64,000 nt of DNA from contig OZ345355.1 of NCBI GenBank assembly GCA_977006965.1, positions 2,604,001-2,668,000 of the forward strand, written 5' to 3'. The notes beneath the pieces are model-generated. The model made no database searches and was not told the DNA's origin. It was given only the letters and a program-made list of their open reading frames with translations. How positions within the stretch are numbered: the first letter of the stretch is position 1; every line of letters starts with the position of its first letter. A program made the position numbers and the translations under genes. Positions 30,146 to 40,733 of the stretch are shown here, in pieces. The DNA is from Phymatolithon calcareum. Its lineage: Eukaryota > Rhodophyta > Florideophyceae > Hapalidiales.

Positions 30146-31726
30146 TTTTTTTTTTTTTTTCCTTTCAAGTTTATTTAAAAGCCCCACAGACTTCCGAAGA
30201 TATGGGCAAGGCTTCCTCTGATGCTACCTACCTTTGTGTAGCTCACAAAACGTCCACCAGAATGGCGGACGGGAAAACTCAGGACTCAAAGTAGTCCTAT
30301 TTCAGTCCTCTACGGGATTGTTGGTGCTTGGTCTCGACCACTTTTTGTCTTGCCTTCTGCGGATTAATACAAGCCTTCTTCGGTCTCCATGCGTTCTATG
30401 AGTGTCTTGCTAAATAGTAAGAGCTCATCCAGCGCCTTTTCTGTTTCCAGTCGTTTTTCTCCTTCAAGTTCGTACCCTGCTAACGTGCGTTCAAGGGTTT
30501 CCATATGCTCTCTGGCTCTGGTGCCGAATTCTTCAGTCATACTTGTTGTTGACACCTGTGGGAATCTACCGCAGGCATACTGCAGCGCGAGTTGTCTGTG
30601 CTTCACCTTGGGGAACTTGAGGATTGCCGGCAATTCTCTTGTCTTGTCGTACGGTATCTTTCTTTTCCGCTTCGATTCTAGGCGGTCTCCTTCCATTTCC
30701 AGAAATTTCGATCGAAGTGTTTGCGACGATTGGTTCGTTTGGATATGCTTTACAGCTTCACCGAACGGCTCTCTGGTCTCCATCGCGGCGATATCTTTCC
30801 TCGTGTACTGCCATTCATAGTTGTTTCTTCTTTCGGGCACTTCTTTTGAGTACCTACGTTCTTTCGCCTTGTTCCTTCTCAGCATTTTGAAGGCCAAGAT
30901 TTCTCGTCGATGTGCGGCCGCCTGGATCCGGCACAGGAGACGGAGCCTATCCGTCCTTCCTCGGGCCAGTGGCCCGAATACTTGATTGAAGAATGTTGCT
31001 TCTACTTCCTTGACAGCATTTTGTACGTCTTCTGTCCAGGGCGTTAAGTGCATTGCGTACTCCCAGCGTGGCTGTACTAGCGCCTTGTATATTTGGATAC
31101 ACTTCTGTATACTCAGCCCTTTCTTGAACACTCCCAGTGTACGCAACTCGTACACGGCCGTCCTTGCTTTCTTTAGTCGTTGCATCATTAACGTATCTGT
31201 GACTCCTCCGGGGTCTATGGATACTCCAAGGTACGTGACCTCCAGAACTTGTGCTAGTACCTTGTTCGCTAGCTTGAATGTCTTGCCCAATGTTTCCTCT
31301 GATTCGAGGACTTCGCTTTTCCCTTGTTTAGTGTTCCAAGTCATATCTCGCTCTTGTGCCCATTGGGTAGCTATATCCAATAGTCCTTGCAGTGCAGCGG
31401 GTGATTTCGCAGAGAGAAGAACATCGTCTGCGAAGAGGATAGCCGGTTCTTCAGCCCAGGTTTTTGATGCCCGGCTCATTCGCTCGGCGAATTCATCCAT
31501 GAAGATGTTGTAAAGGCTTGGACTGAGAGGGGACCCTTGTGGTACCCCCCTGTCCACTAGAAACCAGTTCCTGTTCGCATCACCAATTGTTGCTACCCAG
31601 GATGGTGTCAAGAACGCCTCGGCCATTGCGCAGATCTCCTTGGGCAGTACTTGTCTCATTCTGTCCACCAAGTGTACTCTCGGTACTGTGTCGTAGGCAG
31701 CCTTAAGGTCCAATACTGCTACACAT
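30146..31726 (-). mobile_element. LINE-A insertion, 5'-truncated, with poly(A) tail
   Basis: A 13-bp TSD, TGCTACGTGAACT, lies at 30133-30145 and 31727-31739. The second duplication copy has the uninterrupted site (about 57899-57911). On the minus strand the element runs from inside the polymerase domain to the 3' UTR (GGGGCTTTTAAATAAACTTG) and an A run of about 16-18 bases. The intact frame and long A tail suggest a recent insertion, after the segmental duplication. Confidence 0.92.
30364..31713 (-). pseudogene. LINE-A reverse transcriptase, C-terminal 449 codons
   Basis: The frame is uninterrupted from the truncation point. It starts at LDLKAAYDTVPR (polymerase block A with the first catalytic Asp), then DRGVPQGSPLSPSLYNIFMD (block B) and AILFADDVLLSAKSP (block C, FADD). 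Thumb words (TYLGVSIDPGG, PRWEYAMHLTPW), a basic linker (ESKRKRKIPYDK) and the C-terminal motif KHRQLALQYACGRFPQ follow, ending EEGLY. No endonuclease, fingers or ORF1 are present, so it cannot work alone. It acted in target-primed reverse transcription only as a template. Confidence 0.85.
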
Positions 31727-31739
31727 TGCTACGTGAACT

Positions 31740-33335
31740 GTAATTTGTAAAGTATTGGTGAGAAACTTATTGACACTAAAATAGGGCACTTTGAAGTACC
31801 ATATATATGCTGATTACTCTATCTTCTCTGAATATGTAGGCAAAAATAGTGCTGCAATTTCTTCTTACTATCATTGACGCGTCGTGCTGTTTTTAAGATT
31901 AGTGAGTCATATTTGTTTGTTAGGGATTTGAGAAATTTTTATAAATTCCAGCTCTCTTTAGACAATTTCTGCTTGAGAAAAATCATGATCTGCAGCTCGA
32001 ATTGCTGTTGAGTTGTGAAACGGGTTGTACATTGCATGTGAAGTGTCATTAAGTCTTACTTGCTCCAATTTGTTACCCCAAACGTCAATCACAGAAAGCT
32101 CACTCGAGAGCATTTGAGCATCTTCACAGATGCTCTCAAGTTCATCAGAATCTGCTTATACCCAAGGCTCTTCCCTCCCTAAATTGAATAGCATTTAAGA
32201 GTTCCTCTTTGTCCAATATTTAGGAGACCAGAGGTGGGTTTTTGTAGTCCACTGAATCGTGTTACACCAAGAAGAAAAGAAACTCCTCCATAGACAGAAT
32301 CCAGCCAAAACCTCTTGGCCCTAGGAAAGTTGCCCGAATCGTCAGCAGATACGTTGGTAACTTTTAAATAAAATCTACCTTTCTTCTTCTTCTTTGTCCA
32401 ATATTTACAGTTCGGCTTCCCAGTGTTTAATTGAAGCTCCTGCGTTATCCTGCTCTACCAAAAAACAGCAGGAACGGAATTTTCACTCTTTCCCAGACAC
32501 GAATCAGCAGATGATGTTATTGAGGATTTGCTTGCAGAATTGTTGCTCATCCTTCTTGTGCCTTTCGCATAGAGCTCCAGATCTGCTTAAACTCGCATGT
32601 AGTTGCTAGGGGAATCAGTGAGTCCATTACAGGCAGAGCCCTGGTTCTTCTGCATGGACAGTCAGACATGCAGAAAGGCAGAACCTGAGACAAGAGGAGA
32701 AGTTTTCAATAGTAAAGCATGTTTCTTTATATCGCCCTGCTGAGCTCTATTAGTCGAAACGTCAGTTTGCAATCATGTATTGTCATTGAATTGGACGATT
32801 TTGAAAGTTCAATTTCTTCATCTTACTTGACTAAATTTTGCTTCTATTGACCATGAAATTTTATGGATCAAAGAAAAAGGTTTAATGAATGCCAACTAGT
32901 ATTCGCAATAAGTGCTGCCTAGAGAAAGACCCGTTATCCATGCGTTGCTACTATACGAAGAATGATATTAAGTTCTGGTGCTCATATGATGCATCGACAC
33001 GATGGGCCGTGAATTAGACTGTGGAATATGCTTTCGTATCTCCCTCAATGGGCATTGTTGAGATAGTTCACATTACCAAGACCCATCCCACCTGCCTATT
33101 CGGGTCGGTATGTGAACATGTCTGATCATAGACCGGCCCTTTTGATGTCATGAACCCCTTCTGGAATCTCCCATTGAATGCCAATACGTCTTCCCAAGGT
33201 TTGTCCAATATAGAGTTTACCACAGTGGGATACTTTGGCATGATTGCTCCGTTCATTTACCCGGCTATATCTTAGTTTCAAAGCAGACGTCGTGTATTGA
33301 CGATGTTGGCCTTACACGCGCCGACGTCTGCTAGG
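31740..33335 (+). other. Non-coding part of duplication copy 1
   Basis: AT-rich sequence with no supported gene, matched almost base for base by 57908-59490. It includes one LINE-D 3' end insertion, listed separately. Confidence 0.6.
32223..32391 (+). mobile_element. LINE-D 3' UTR insertion (169 bp)
   Basis: Starts AGGAGACCAGAGGTGGGTTT, ends GTAACTTTTAAATAAAATC, TACC, then TTTCTTCTTCTT. A 16-bp TSD, CTTTGTCCAATATTTA, lies at 32207-32222 and 32392-32407. It is also present in copy 2 (58395-58565), so it predates the duplication. It ends in (TTC)n and not poly(A). Confidence 0.85.
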
Positions 33336-33707
33336 AGGTCGGCGACCTTCGCAACTACGTATTGAATAGTAAATGTTCCTTCATGGTCCGTGCTCGTTCT
33401 GCACGAGAACCGCATGATCATTTTTAGGTACACTGCGGATCTATCAGCGGGTGTGCGCAGAACATGGGTAACGCTTATATGGCTGCAACGGGAGATCGGA
33501 ATTAATGTCCGAGGATTCGAACCGAAGACATGCATCAGAATCTTTAAGGGTCTAATTTGTCGAAATAGGAATACGATCTACAGGTGACGCCAATGACAAA
33601 GCGATTTCTCTAGGCTATCGAGTCTACAGAAGGACTCTTCTAAAAGCATGTATTCGGAAAGTATACAGAGCACCGACGCGGCCGAAAGTGAGTTCCGTGT
33701 TGACTGA

Positions 33708-35102
33708 GGGCCAGTCTATACCGGAGACGTGCAGAAAAACTGCATGGAAGCACATACACGTAAATGAATCATATCGAGCAGAATTGCACCCACCGTCTAT
33801 ACAGCTCCTGTGCATACCGCACGCAGATCCACCTCCAGCAGTCCCACTTTCGGCCAAAGGGCAACACAGAAACGATAATGCTACCTTCCCGGCTTTCTTC
33901 GGTCGTCGAAGCGGACGCCGCGACCGCCCTACTCGGCTTCGGCGGCACACCTGCCGGCGCTACTACACCTGGCACGGCCGTCTCGCCCGAGTCTGGCGGT
34001 CTTCCGGGCGAACCGAGTCCACCCCCAGAATCGACTTTAATTGCAGCTGGCGGTGTTGATGACGGCATACAGGACAACGACTGCTTACCGCGTCCCTCTG
34101 TCGGTCCTGCGGGCTACGGCGGACCTGCGCCGGAAACCTATCGTGCGTTCTTCCAGTGCATAAGCATGACATGTAGAGAAAGCGATATTTGGAATCGACT
34201 ACGGCTTGCACAGAGAGTGCATAGAAGCCCTTCCTACAGTAGAAGTTTCGAGGGAAATATGAGTCTCGGGGCTTGTTGATGAATATCGCAATGCCGTCAA
34301 TAGCAGCTATGCAACCGGGAAGTGGATTCGGGGCCGCTCGGGAGGAAGCGAAGCCGGCTGCAAGTTTTTTAGCTCAGTTTCATTTTCTAGTGGCACGCCT
34401 GGCATGTGCAGAGCATTGTTGATGGCGAGAATAGTGTCTTTAAATACAGCATATACAGTCGACCTGCCCACTTGCCACGACAACATTTGGTCGTGATGTA
34501 AGCCACCAGCTAGGACGCGCAACGTTATGACGAGGCGCACAGCCGGCGTAATTGCACCTGCACTTGTTCGCCGGGCCTGATCTTCGTCACGCCGTAAATG
34601 GGGGAGCAGCAACATGAGAAGCTTGTTAAAAGAGCACCGGGAGAGGCGAAAAGAGTGCCGAAATTCCTCGTCAGAGAGTTGCATCGTCGTGATGCTGAAC
34701 CGAACGCGGTGTCAGAGCTTGGAGCATCGCCGAAAACGAGGATAGTACTTGGAAGGAAGAGCGGCCAAGGCCGCATTGTACTCAAGCTCATGTAGGGAGG
34801 CCACTGAAATCGCAATGAGCAAGGAGAGAAGCCCAGCACGATGGATATCCATGGTGATTATGCGACTTTGTCGTCGTCGTCTCCATGATGGCCGGGGAAT
34901 ACCCTATGATAAATCGTACAGATCTGTACGATGACTACTGTTTCCGTGCGATTCCAGTCGTAATTTCTGCACGCATACTCGCCGTGAACTGTACGCGCCG
35001 TGACGAAGCAAGTTTATGGGAACAAGTAGTTTTACGCCAAGTGGCTATAAAAGTGCATCAAACGTGCAGACGTGCAGAATTTGCACCGGTATAGACTGGC
35101 CC
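33708..35102 (-). mobile_element. PIF/Harbinger DNA transposon, deletion derivative
   Basis: The TIRs are GGGCCAGTCTATACCGG (33708-33724) and its exact inverse (35086-35102), with further partial pairing (ACGTGCAG). The 3-bp TSD is TGA (33705-33707, 35103-35105). Copy 2 has the empty site GACTGACCTG at about 60143-60152. The interior keeps the N-terminal half of a Harbinger transposase only. A GC-rich Pro/Gly/Ala stretch at 33880-34140 is unassigned. Confidence 0.9.
34262..34684 (-). pseudogene. Harbinger transposase N-terminal fragment
   Basis: The minus frame 34307-34684 reads MQLSDEEFRHSFRLSRCSFN, then AITPAVRLVITLRVLAGG, SWQVGRSTVYAVF and INNALHMPGVPL. This is the classical helical N-terminal part of PIF/Harbinger transposases. 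One frameshift before 34310 leads into NPLPGCIAAIDGIAI, which carries the first catalytic Asp of the DDE domain. The rest of the catalytic domain is missing. No partner Myb-like ORF is recognisable. Confidence 0.85.
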
Positions 35103-35457
35103 TGACCTGGTTGTGCTCAACTCATTTTGTTATGATTACAGTTGGGCCATGATGTGGAAGATTAGTGCAAATGACTCACTTGTGCACTTGTTAGTAGAGA
35201 AGTAAGAATTAAGGAGGTCATCAGAGACCAGACTACGCTATATTCGAAAGCCAATCCAAATGCTAGCCTTGTTATTGCTATTTGGGGCTTTGAGAGTTTT
35301 CATAGATCAAAACATATCCGCTATAGGGCTTTCGAGGCCTGGACAGACCATTGTCCAATAGAATACTTCGGGCTCCAAAAACTCTCTCGAGATCATACGC
35401 GTTCTCGTGATTCTATTCCACCATGCAAATCAGCTAGAGAATATCGTAATTAAGTGG

Positions 35458-35640
35458 ATTTATTGAGAAGGTACCATGTGTCCCAACTTGCGGGAAGTCA
35501 GCACTTCTCTTATCGGTCTATTAGACACGACATTTCAGTTGATTTAATCAGAATTTCGTAGTATCTCGTCAATTGTTCTCCCCAATCAGATTCTATGTGG
35601 GCATCTTCAGGATACTGTTGAAAGTTCTACAGGCCCATGT
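35458..35640 (-). repeat. LINE-H 3' end
   Basis: The plus strand reads AAGTGGATTTATTGAGAAGG then TACCATGTGTCCC, the inverse of the LINE-H terminus. It is shared with copy 2 (60890-61072), so it predates the duplication. Confidence 0.7.
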
Positions 35641-35703
35641 TCCTTGACTGCCCGTTTCTTATTTAAATATAAAAATCTCCATTTCTTCTTCTTCAATCAA
35701 CTT

Positions 35704-35763
35704 CTGCAGATGCGTTGGTAACTTTTAAATAAAAAACTTACACTTCTTCTTCTTCAATCAACT
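35704..35763 (+). mobile_element. Minimal LINE-D tail insertion (about 60 bp)
   Basis: Only GCAGATGCGTTGGTAACTTT then TAAATAAAAAACTTACAC and TTCTTCTTCTTC are present. The flanks CTTCTTCTTCAATCAACTT repeat on both sides. Copy 2 at about 61100-61130 has a single flank and no insertion. It landed next to an older LINE-D tail. Confidence 0.7.
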
Positions 35764-36973
35764 TTATCGGATTTCTTGGAAATTCGGTTCGTGAAACAGC
35801 GAAAGCCCCATGTGTGAAAAGAACTTCTTGCGATATTAAAATGCACGCTTTATTGCCGATAGACTATTTAAACATAGTTCCACGCTCAGAATAATTGCCG
35901 CGGTCTTGTAAGCTTGGTGACAATGACTCTACAAAAAATATTAGTTCATAATTGATTTTAACGTTTCTTTAAAGACTCACCATATTATGAATATAGGGCA
36001 AGGGCTTCCACTCTTGCTACCTGCATTTGTATCACCCAGAAGTCACGGGCGGTGGAAATTTTTGGATTCTAGGCAACATGGGCACTTGTGGAAGTTGCCG
36101 TGGACACCATCGATATCTGGGCATCGTGACTTTCGTGGCGTCTGCTAACTTCTCGTGTCTTGACAGCAGATCAGACCTTCTACGTTTCCACATTATGAGA
36201 TATCGGCCGAAGCGCTCTTGTCTGCCTGTTTGTGTTTAGCTGCTTCGACAATTGTTTCTCAGTTTGCTCTGTGCGAAATTGTTCCTTGTAGACGGAAACT
36301 TATTGGCCTTCCTGATTTCTGTTGCTTTTTCTGCATACGCCTTTTCAACCCTTTCCCTCTTCATTATCTTGAATTCTAGGATGGCATTGCGTTTCATATG
36401 CCTAGCGTTGCTGGTGCAGTGTCTTGTACACTTGGAAGCATTTTCTTAGATGCTAATCGATGACAGGTTGCTCCTCTAGAAGAATCAGACCCTTGCTGTG
36501 CTCGCATGGCAGTGGAAATTTGACCCCAAATGTCTGCAGATGTGTTGTTAACTTTAAAAATCTACACTTCTTCTATAAGAACAGCTAGTCAACGATTGGA
36601 ACTGCAAGTTTTATCCTCTTTGGAGTATAGCGCCCACTACTTGTACTTAGAGTCTCTTGTGAGTGTACTGTGAACAAAGAGACTCGACATTCTATAAACC
36701 AGATGTATGAACGATCGAATTTGCACGGCATGAGGAGAGTGACCAATTTACCTAATTTCAAAAAAGAAAAGGAATATTTCATGTCGTACACCAAGACTCG
36801 AGAAGTCTAGAAGATGTCCCTCAAGACACGACGCGTAATGTCGAGAACGCCGCAGCGAACGCCAGAATAACGCCACATAGACGTTAGGACAGTCTAGGAT
36901 CCGAGGGGCAATCCCAGAGCTGTGAACGGTCGAGCCGCTTGCCCACCGCGCCGTCGCCACCCTGCGTGCTGCC
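35764..36973 (+). other. Non-coding part of duplication copy 1
   Basis: Matches 61135-62082 and 62820-63030. A hydrophobic plus frame at 36252-36449 (and 61566-61874 in copy 2) is present, but its minus strand is Lys/Arg-rich and better fits decayed retroelement coding. It is followed by a LINE-D-type tail (GCAGATGTGTTGTTAACTTT). I do not call it a gene. Confidence 0.5.
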
Positions 36974-37326
36974 TGTCGTGGTCGTAATCAGGAAGGTCGT
37001 GTTCAATCGGATTCTTGCCAGTTTATTGAACGGGGCGACTTTAGTCTGCCTTAATTACTAATTTCGAACGCTCGGAACGTACTCTACAATAGTACGGCTA
37101 CTGGGACATTATTGGCTGGGTTTCCATAATATGGTTCTAGGCAAGAGCAATGCTTGATTAGGGCTCAACACTGTACACGATACAATATAGGTTTCGTGTC
37201 CTCCCAATTTCGGAGCTCGAGATTAAAATGTGGTCAACGTAATCCACATGGTTGAGAGGATGTAATTGCCGGCGCTCGGAACACTAACTGTTCCGTTTAG
37301 TGTAGCGCTTGTATCACATCACGACA
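36974..37326. mobile_element. Solo LTR
   Basis: Bounded by TGTCGTG and CACGACA (perfect 7-bp inverted ends) and flanked by CTGCC (36969-36973) and CTGTC (37327-37331), a 5-bp TSD with one change. Copy 2 lacks it and reads GTGCTGCCCGCATCTC at about 63583. The 353-bp interior has no ORF. This suits an LTR left by LTR-LTR recombination. The parent element is not in the window. Confidence 0.8.
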
Positions 37327-37365
37327 CTGTCCGCATCTCATACGATCCAAAGTTCAGTATATGGA

Positions 37366-39122
37366 GTTTTTTAATTCAAGTTTATTTAAAAGCCCCACAG
37401 ACTTCCGAAGATATGGGCGAGACTTCCTCTGATGCTACCTACCTTTGTGCAGCTCACGAAACGCCCACTAGAATCGCGGACGGGAAAACTCAGGATTCAA
37501 AGTAATCCTATCTCAGTCCTCTACAGGATTGCTGGTGCTTGGACTCGACCGCTTTTTGCCTTGCCTTATACGAATCAATACAGGCCTTCTTCGTTCTCCA
37601 TGCGTTCTATGAGTGTCTTGCTAAATAGTAAGAGCTCATCTAGCACCTTTTCTGCTTCTAGTCGTTTTTCTCCTTCTAGGTCGTACCCTGCTAGCGTGCT
37701 TTCAAGGGTCTCCTTATGCTCTCTGGCTCTTGTGGCGAATTCTTCGGCCATACTTGTTGTTGACTCCTGTTCGAATCTTCCGCAGGCATACTGCAGTGCG
37801 AGTTGTCTGTGTTTAACCTTGTGGAACTTGAGTATTGCTGGCTATTCACTTGCCTTATCGCATGGAATCTTCCTTTTCCGCTTCGATTCTAGGCGGTCTC
37901 CTTCCATTGCCAGAAATTTCGATCGAAGTGTTTGCGAAGATTGGTTTGTTTGGATATGCTTTACAGCTTCACCAAACGGCTCTCTGGTTTCCATCGCGGC
38001 GATATCTTTCCTTGTGTACTGCAATTCATCGTTGTCTCTGCTTTCGGGCACTTCATTTGGATACATACGTTCCTTCTCCTTGTTCCTTCTCAGCAATTTG
38101 AAGGCCAAGATTTCTCGACGATGTGGAGCCGTCTAGATCCGACACAGGAGACGGCGCCTGTCCGTCCTTCCTCGGGCCAGTGGCCCGAATACTTGATTGA
38201 AGAATGTTGGTTCTACCTCCTTGACGGCATTTTGTTCGTCTTCTGACCAGGGCGTTAAGTGCATTGCGTACTCCCAACGTGGCTGTACTAGCGCCTTGTA
38301 TATCTGAATACACTTCTGTATACTTAACCCTTTCTTGAACACTCCCAGTGTACGCAACTCGTACACGACCATCCTTGCTTTCTTTAGTCGTTGCATCATT
38401 AGCATATCTGTGACTCCTCCGGGGTCTAGGGATACTCCAAGATATGTGACCTCCGGAACATGTGACAGAACCTTGTTTGCGAGCTTGAATGTCTTGCCCA
38501 ATGTTTCCTCTGATTCGAGGACTTCGCTTTTCCCTTGTTTAGTGTTCCACGTCATCTCTCGATCTTGTTCCCATTGGGTAGCTGTATCCAATAGTCCTTG
38601 CAATGCAGCGGGGGATTTCGCAGAGAGAAGAACATCGTCTGCAAAAAGGATAGCCGGAACTTCAGCCCAGGTTTTTGACGCCCGGCTCATTCGCTCGGCG
38701 AATTCATCCATGAAGATGTTGTGGAGGCTCGGACTGAGAGGGGACCCTTGCGGTACCCCCCTGTCGACTAGAAACCACTTTCTGTTTGCATCACCAATTG
38801 TTGCTATCCAGAATGATGTCAAGAACGCCTCGGCCATTGCGCAGATCTCCTTGGGCAGTACTTGTCTCATTCTGTTCACCAAGTGTACTCTCGGTACTGT
38901 GTCGTAGGCAGCCTTAAGGTCTAATACTTCTACACATCTCTGATCCTCTTTTAGTATCTCACTAGCTCTTAGGATGGCAAGTTCAGTGCTCTTCCCCTTT
39001 TGGAACCCAAGCTGATACCACTGGTTTGAGTATACTGTGCGCAGCATCATATCGATATCTGTCTCAATAAATTTCCTTGGGTGGCTCAGCAGGCAAATCG
39101 GTCGGTAGTTTCCGGGGTGTAT
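37366..39122 (-). mobile_element. LINE-A copy, 5'-truncated
   Basis: The 3' end at 37366 has a short A run and GGGGCTTTTAAATAAACTTG on the minus strand. The 5' break is near 39122, within NYRPICLLS. No TSD is found, and the left flank is the exact end of the duplicated segment, so this copy lies on the duplication border. It is about 95% similar by eye to the copy at 30.1 kb and extends about 200 bp further 5'. Confidence 0.8.
37590..39122 (-). pseudogene. LINE-A reverse transcriptase (broken)
   Basis: Frame 38133-39122 contains GNYRPICLLSHPRKFIETD, LGFQKGKSTELAILRASE, VLDLKAAYDTVPR, DRGVPQGSPLSPSLHNIFMD and AILFADDVLLSAKSP. It is interrupted by a stop at about 38133 (compare the open frame at 30.9 kb). 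It then continues as 37842-38108 and, after a second stop near KASE, as the C-terminal motif region (about 37600-37830). Catalytic Asp residues are intact, but two stops disable it. Confidence 0.8.
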
Positions 39123-39124
39123 CG

Positions 39125-39610
39125 AAAGCAGCAGTGAACATCCAAATGGATATCCCAACGATACTGCTTGGAAAGTCGGCAGAGAGGCACTGAAGAAGAT
39201 TAATGAAGCTTTCTCAAAGAGAGCCATTGGAGTTTCGAGCTCCGAGTTAGAAAGTGACGCTTCCAGTAATGGTCTACCGCACCATGCAGTAACGATTAAA
39301 GAAAGAAGGCACAGGATTCTTTGCACAAGATATTTTGTAGGTCTCTTCCCAAGAAACCTACCGAAATTGATTGAACAAATGGGCAGTACAGGAGCATGGC
39401 AGTTGGAGCACTCGATAGAATCCCTAGACAGCCTTCATGGACCCCTATATAAAAGAATGAAGTGTCTCGAGCCATAGACGAGATACTATGCAATTCTGCT
39501 TAAGGCAAGTTAAAATTTCCAAGCTAGTAAAATACCTGCCTAGAAAGGTGCCGGCTTTCCTCAAGATGGGACAAATGGAACCTTCTCAATAAATCCACTT
39601 AATTACGAGT
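39125..39610 (+). pseudogene. LINE-H C-terminal fragment and 3' end
   Basis: Plus frame: AWKVGREALKKINEAFSKRA, then GLPHHAVTIKERRHRILCTR and YFVGLFPRNLPKLIEQMGST, then shifted. The 3' end is AACCTTCTCAATAAATCCAC then TTAATTACGAG. Head-to-head with LINE-A at 39122. Confidence 0.75.
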
Positions 39611-40357
39611 TCCCGCCTCTTTACTGTCACTGTCTATTCAGTTCCTCGTCGCCGCAAGATTTACCTGCCAGTAATTTATGCATTCTCCGTGGTTTACCGT
39701 TGCCATGTTGACTAGGTAAGCAATCTAACCTTCTCATGTGGGTGCCAGTGCCGCAATTTGTAATAACGGAGCCGTAAATTTGCTCTATTGTTCTTGCGTG
39801 GACTACAAATTCCTGGCTTGCATGAACAATTATCCAGGGTAGATAGTAATCGTGAGCTAGCAAGGTTTACGAGAAGACATGCAATACGCAGACAGTATTC
39901 GTGCGAACACCTCGCAATATATGTGGTGTTCAAGGCTAGTGTAATATTTCTTCTGTTCAGTTTCCCAATATGAAGCACACTGACCTCGCGCTTTGGCGAG
40001 GCGGGACATGAAGTAATCAAACAAGTATTCATAACCCAAATTCTTCAAGGTAACAAGTACGTAGCTTTCTTGCCTTGTGAAGACTCTGCAGGCCTCACAC
40101 AGCGCATTTCTGGTCCAGGCCTGACTGATGTGTACCACTTCTTCAAGCGGAAATGGCCAATATTGACAGCCAGCTTACCTACCAGTGGAAGATCATCTTT
40201 GGTGTTGCGTGCTGTCTCTGTTTAGTACTTAGGGTCTTCGACCGGCCTCAGAAGGAGCGGTCATCGATCAACGACCAGGTAAACCTCTCCATTCAACTCC
40301 AAACAATCGAGCTGTCATTTTTGAACTAAGCTTATCTCACCAGCTCCAAGGCGGCCC
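39611..40357. other. Spacer before the copia element
   Basis: No supported gene. About 40240-40330 (CATCGATCAACGACCAGGTA, then AACCTCTCCATTCAACTCC) is related to the minus strand of 5390-5460, so it is another dispersed repeat. It contains CAG-GTAAAC and a later TCTCACCAG, which could be intron borders, but no flanking exons are evident. Confidence 0.45.
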
Positions 40358-40507
40358 TGTTGCTGGTTGCCAGATCCCCCCTAGGGGGCTTGATAGTAAG
40401 TAGACAGCCCTAGTCAGCCCTCTCCAGCCACATGTCTGATCGCTAACCAACTATAAGTAGTACCGCTCTCATCTTAGTAAATCCCTAGTCATCCACAAGT
40501 GCTAACA
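40358..40507 (+). repeat. Putative 5' LTR of a Ty1/copia element
   Basis: 150 bp bounded by TGTTGCTGG and GTGCTAACA. It includes the palindrome CCCCCTAGGGGG (about 40377-40388) and a TATA-like CTATAAGTAG (about 40452). The end is fixed by the adjacent primer site. The start is an inference from TG...CA. No matching 3' LTR is in the window. Confidence 0.55.
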
Positions 40508-40520
40508 GGTTATGGGCCTA
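40508..40520 (+). promoter_or_regulatory. Primer-binding site matching an initiator-tRNA half
   Basis: GGTTATGGGCC is complementary to the anticodon stem-loop region of eukaryotic initiator tRNA-Met (…GGCCCATAACC…). It directly follows the putative LTR. Priming by a 5' half of initiator tRNA is established for Drosophila copia and relatives, so this supports the copia class. Confidence 0.65.
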
Positions 40521-40733
40521 TACGCCTGATCACTAACCAACACGCAAACGTTTGCTACATACGCCTCCGGGCGACCGAAGCGGCACCCCACCAAGACTGC
40601 ACCTAACTACAAGGAGAGCTCGAGCTCTGCAAGTGACGCCCAACCGTCACCACCCCATTCTCAACCACCATCTCAACCGCAGACGCCCCCTTCCTTTCAA
40701 CCATCAACACCGGCGTCCCCATCATCTTCCACC

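Larger units (their letters stand above)
33336..35320 (+). pseudogene. LINE-C thumb fragment and 3' end, split by Harbinger
   Basis: REIGINVRGFEPKTCIRIFK at about 33490-33550 is the LINE-C thumb (compare QIGLNVRGLQQATYIRIFK at 6.8 kb). Codons after it are broken. The piece resumes at 35106 and ends at about 35315 with GGGGCTTTGAGAGTTTTCAT. Copy 2 holds the same remnant at 59765-60740. Confidence 0.65.
28541..37365 (+). repeat. Segmental duplication, copy 1
   Basis: The order of unique words is the same as in 56305-63620, from ATTCAATGGAGTAGCTCACT to CAAAGTTCAGTATATGGAG. The left part (28541-33335) is very similar to its partner, the right part less so. Insertions present only here are LINE-A (30146-31726), Harbinger (33708-35102), a 60-bp LINE tail (about 35704-35763) and a solo LTR (36974-37326). 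The copy stops where a LINE-A element begins at 37366. Confidence 0.85.

Noticed and set aside
33764-34279. 171-codon Pro/Gly/Ala-rich plus-strand frame in the Harbinger element
   Set aside because: GC-rich low-complexity composition and absence from the second duplication copy, which lacks the element, argue against a host gene.
36252-36449. Hydrophobic 65-codon frame, conserved in copy 2 as 61566-61874
   Set aside because: Conservation is explained by the duplication. The frame lengths differ between copies and the complement is Lys/Arg-rich as in decayed retroelement coding.
39850-40345. Possible spliced host gene around CAG-GTAAAC and TCTCACCAG
   Set aside because: No readable exons on either side, and the region recurs as a dispersed repeat at 5.4 kb.
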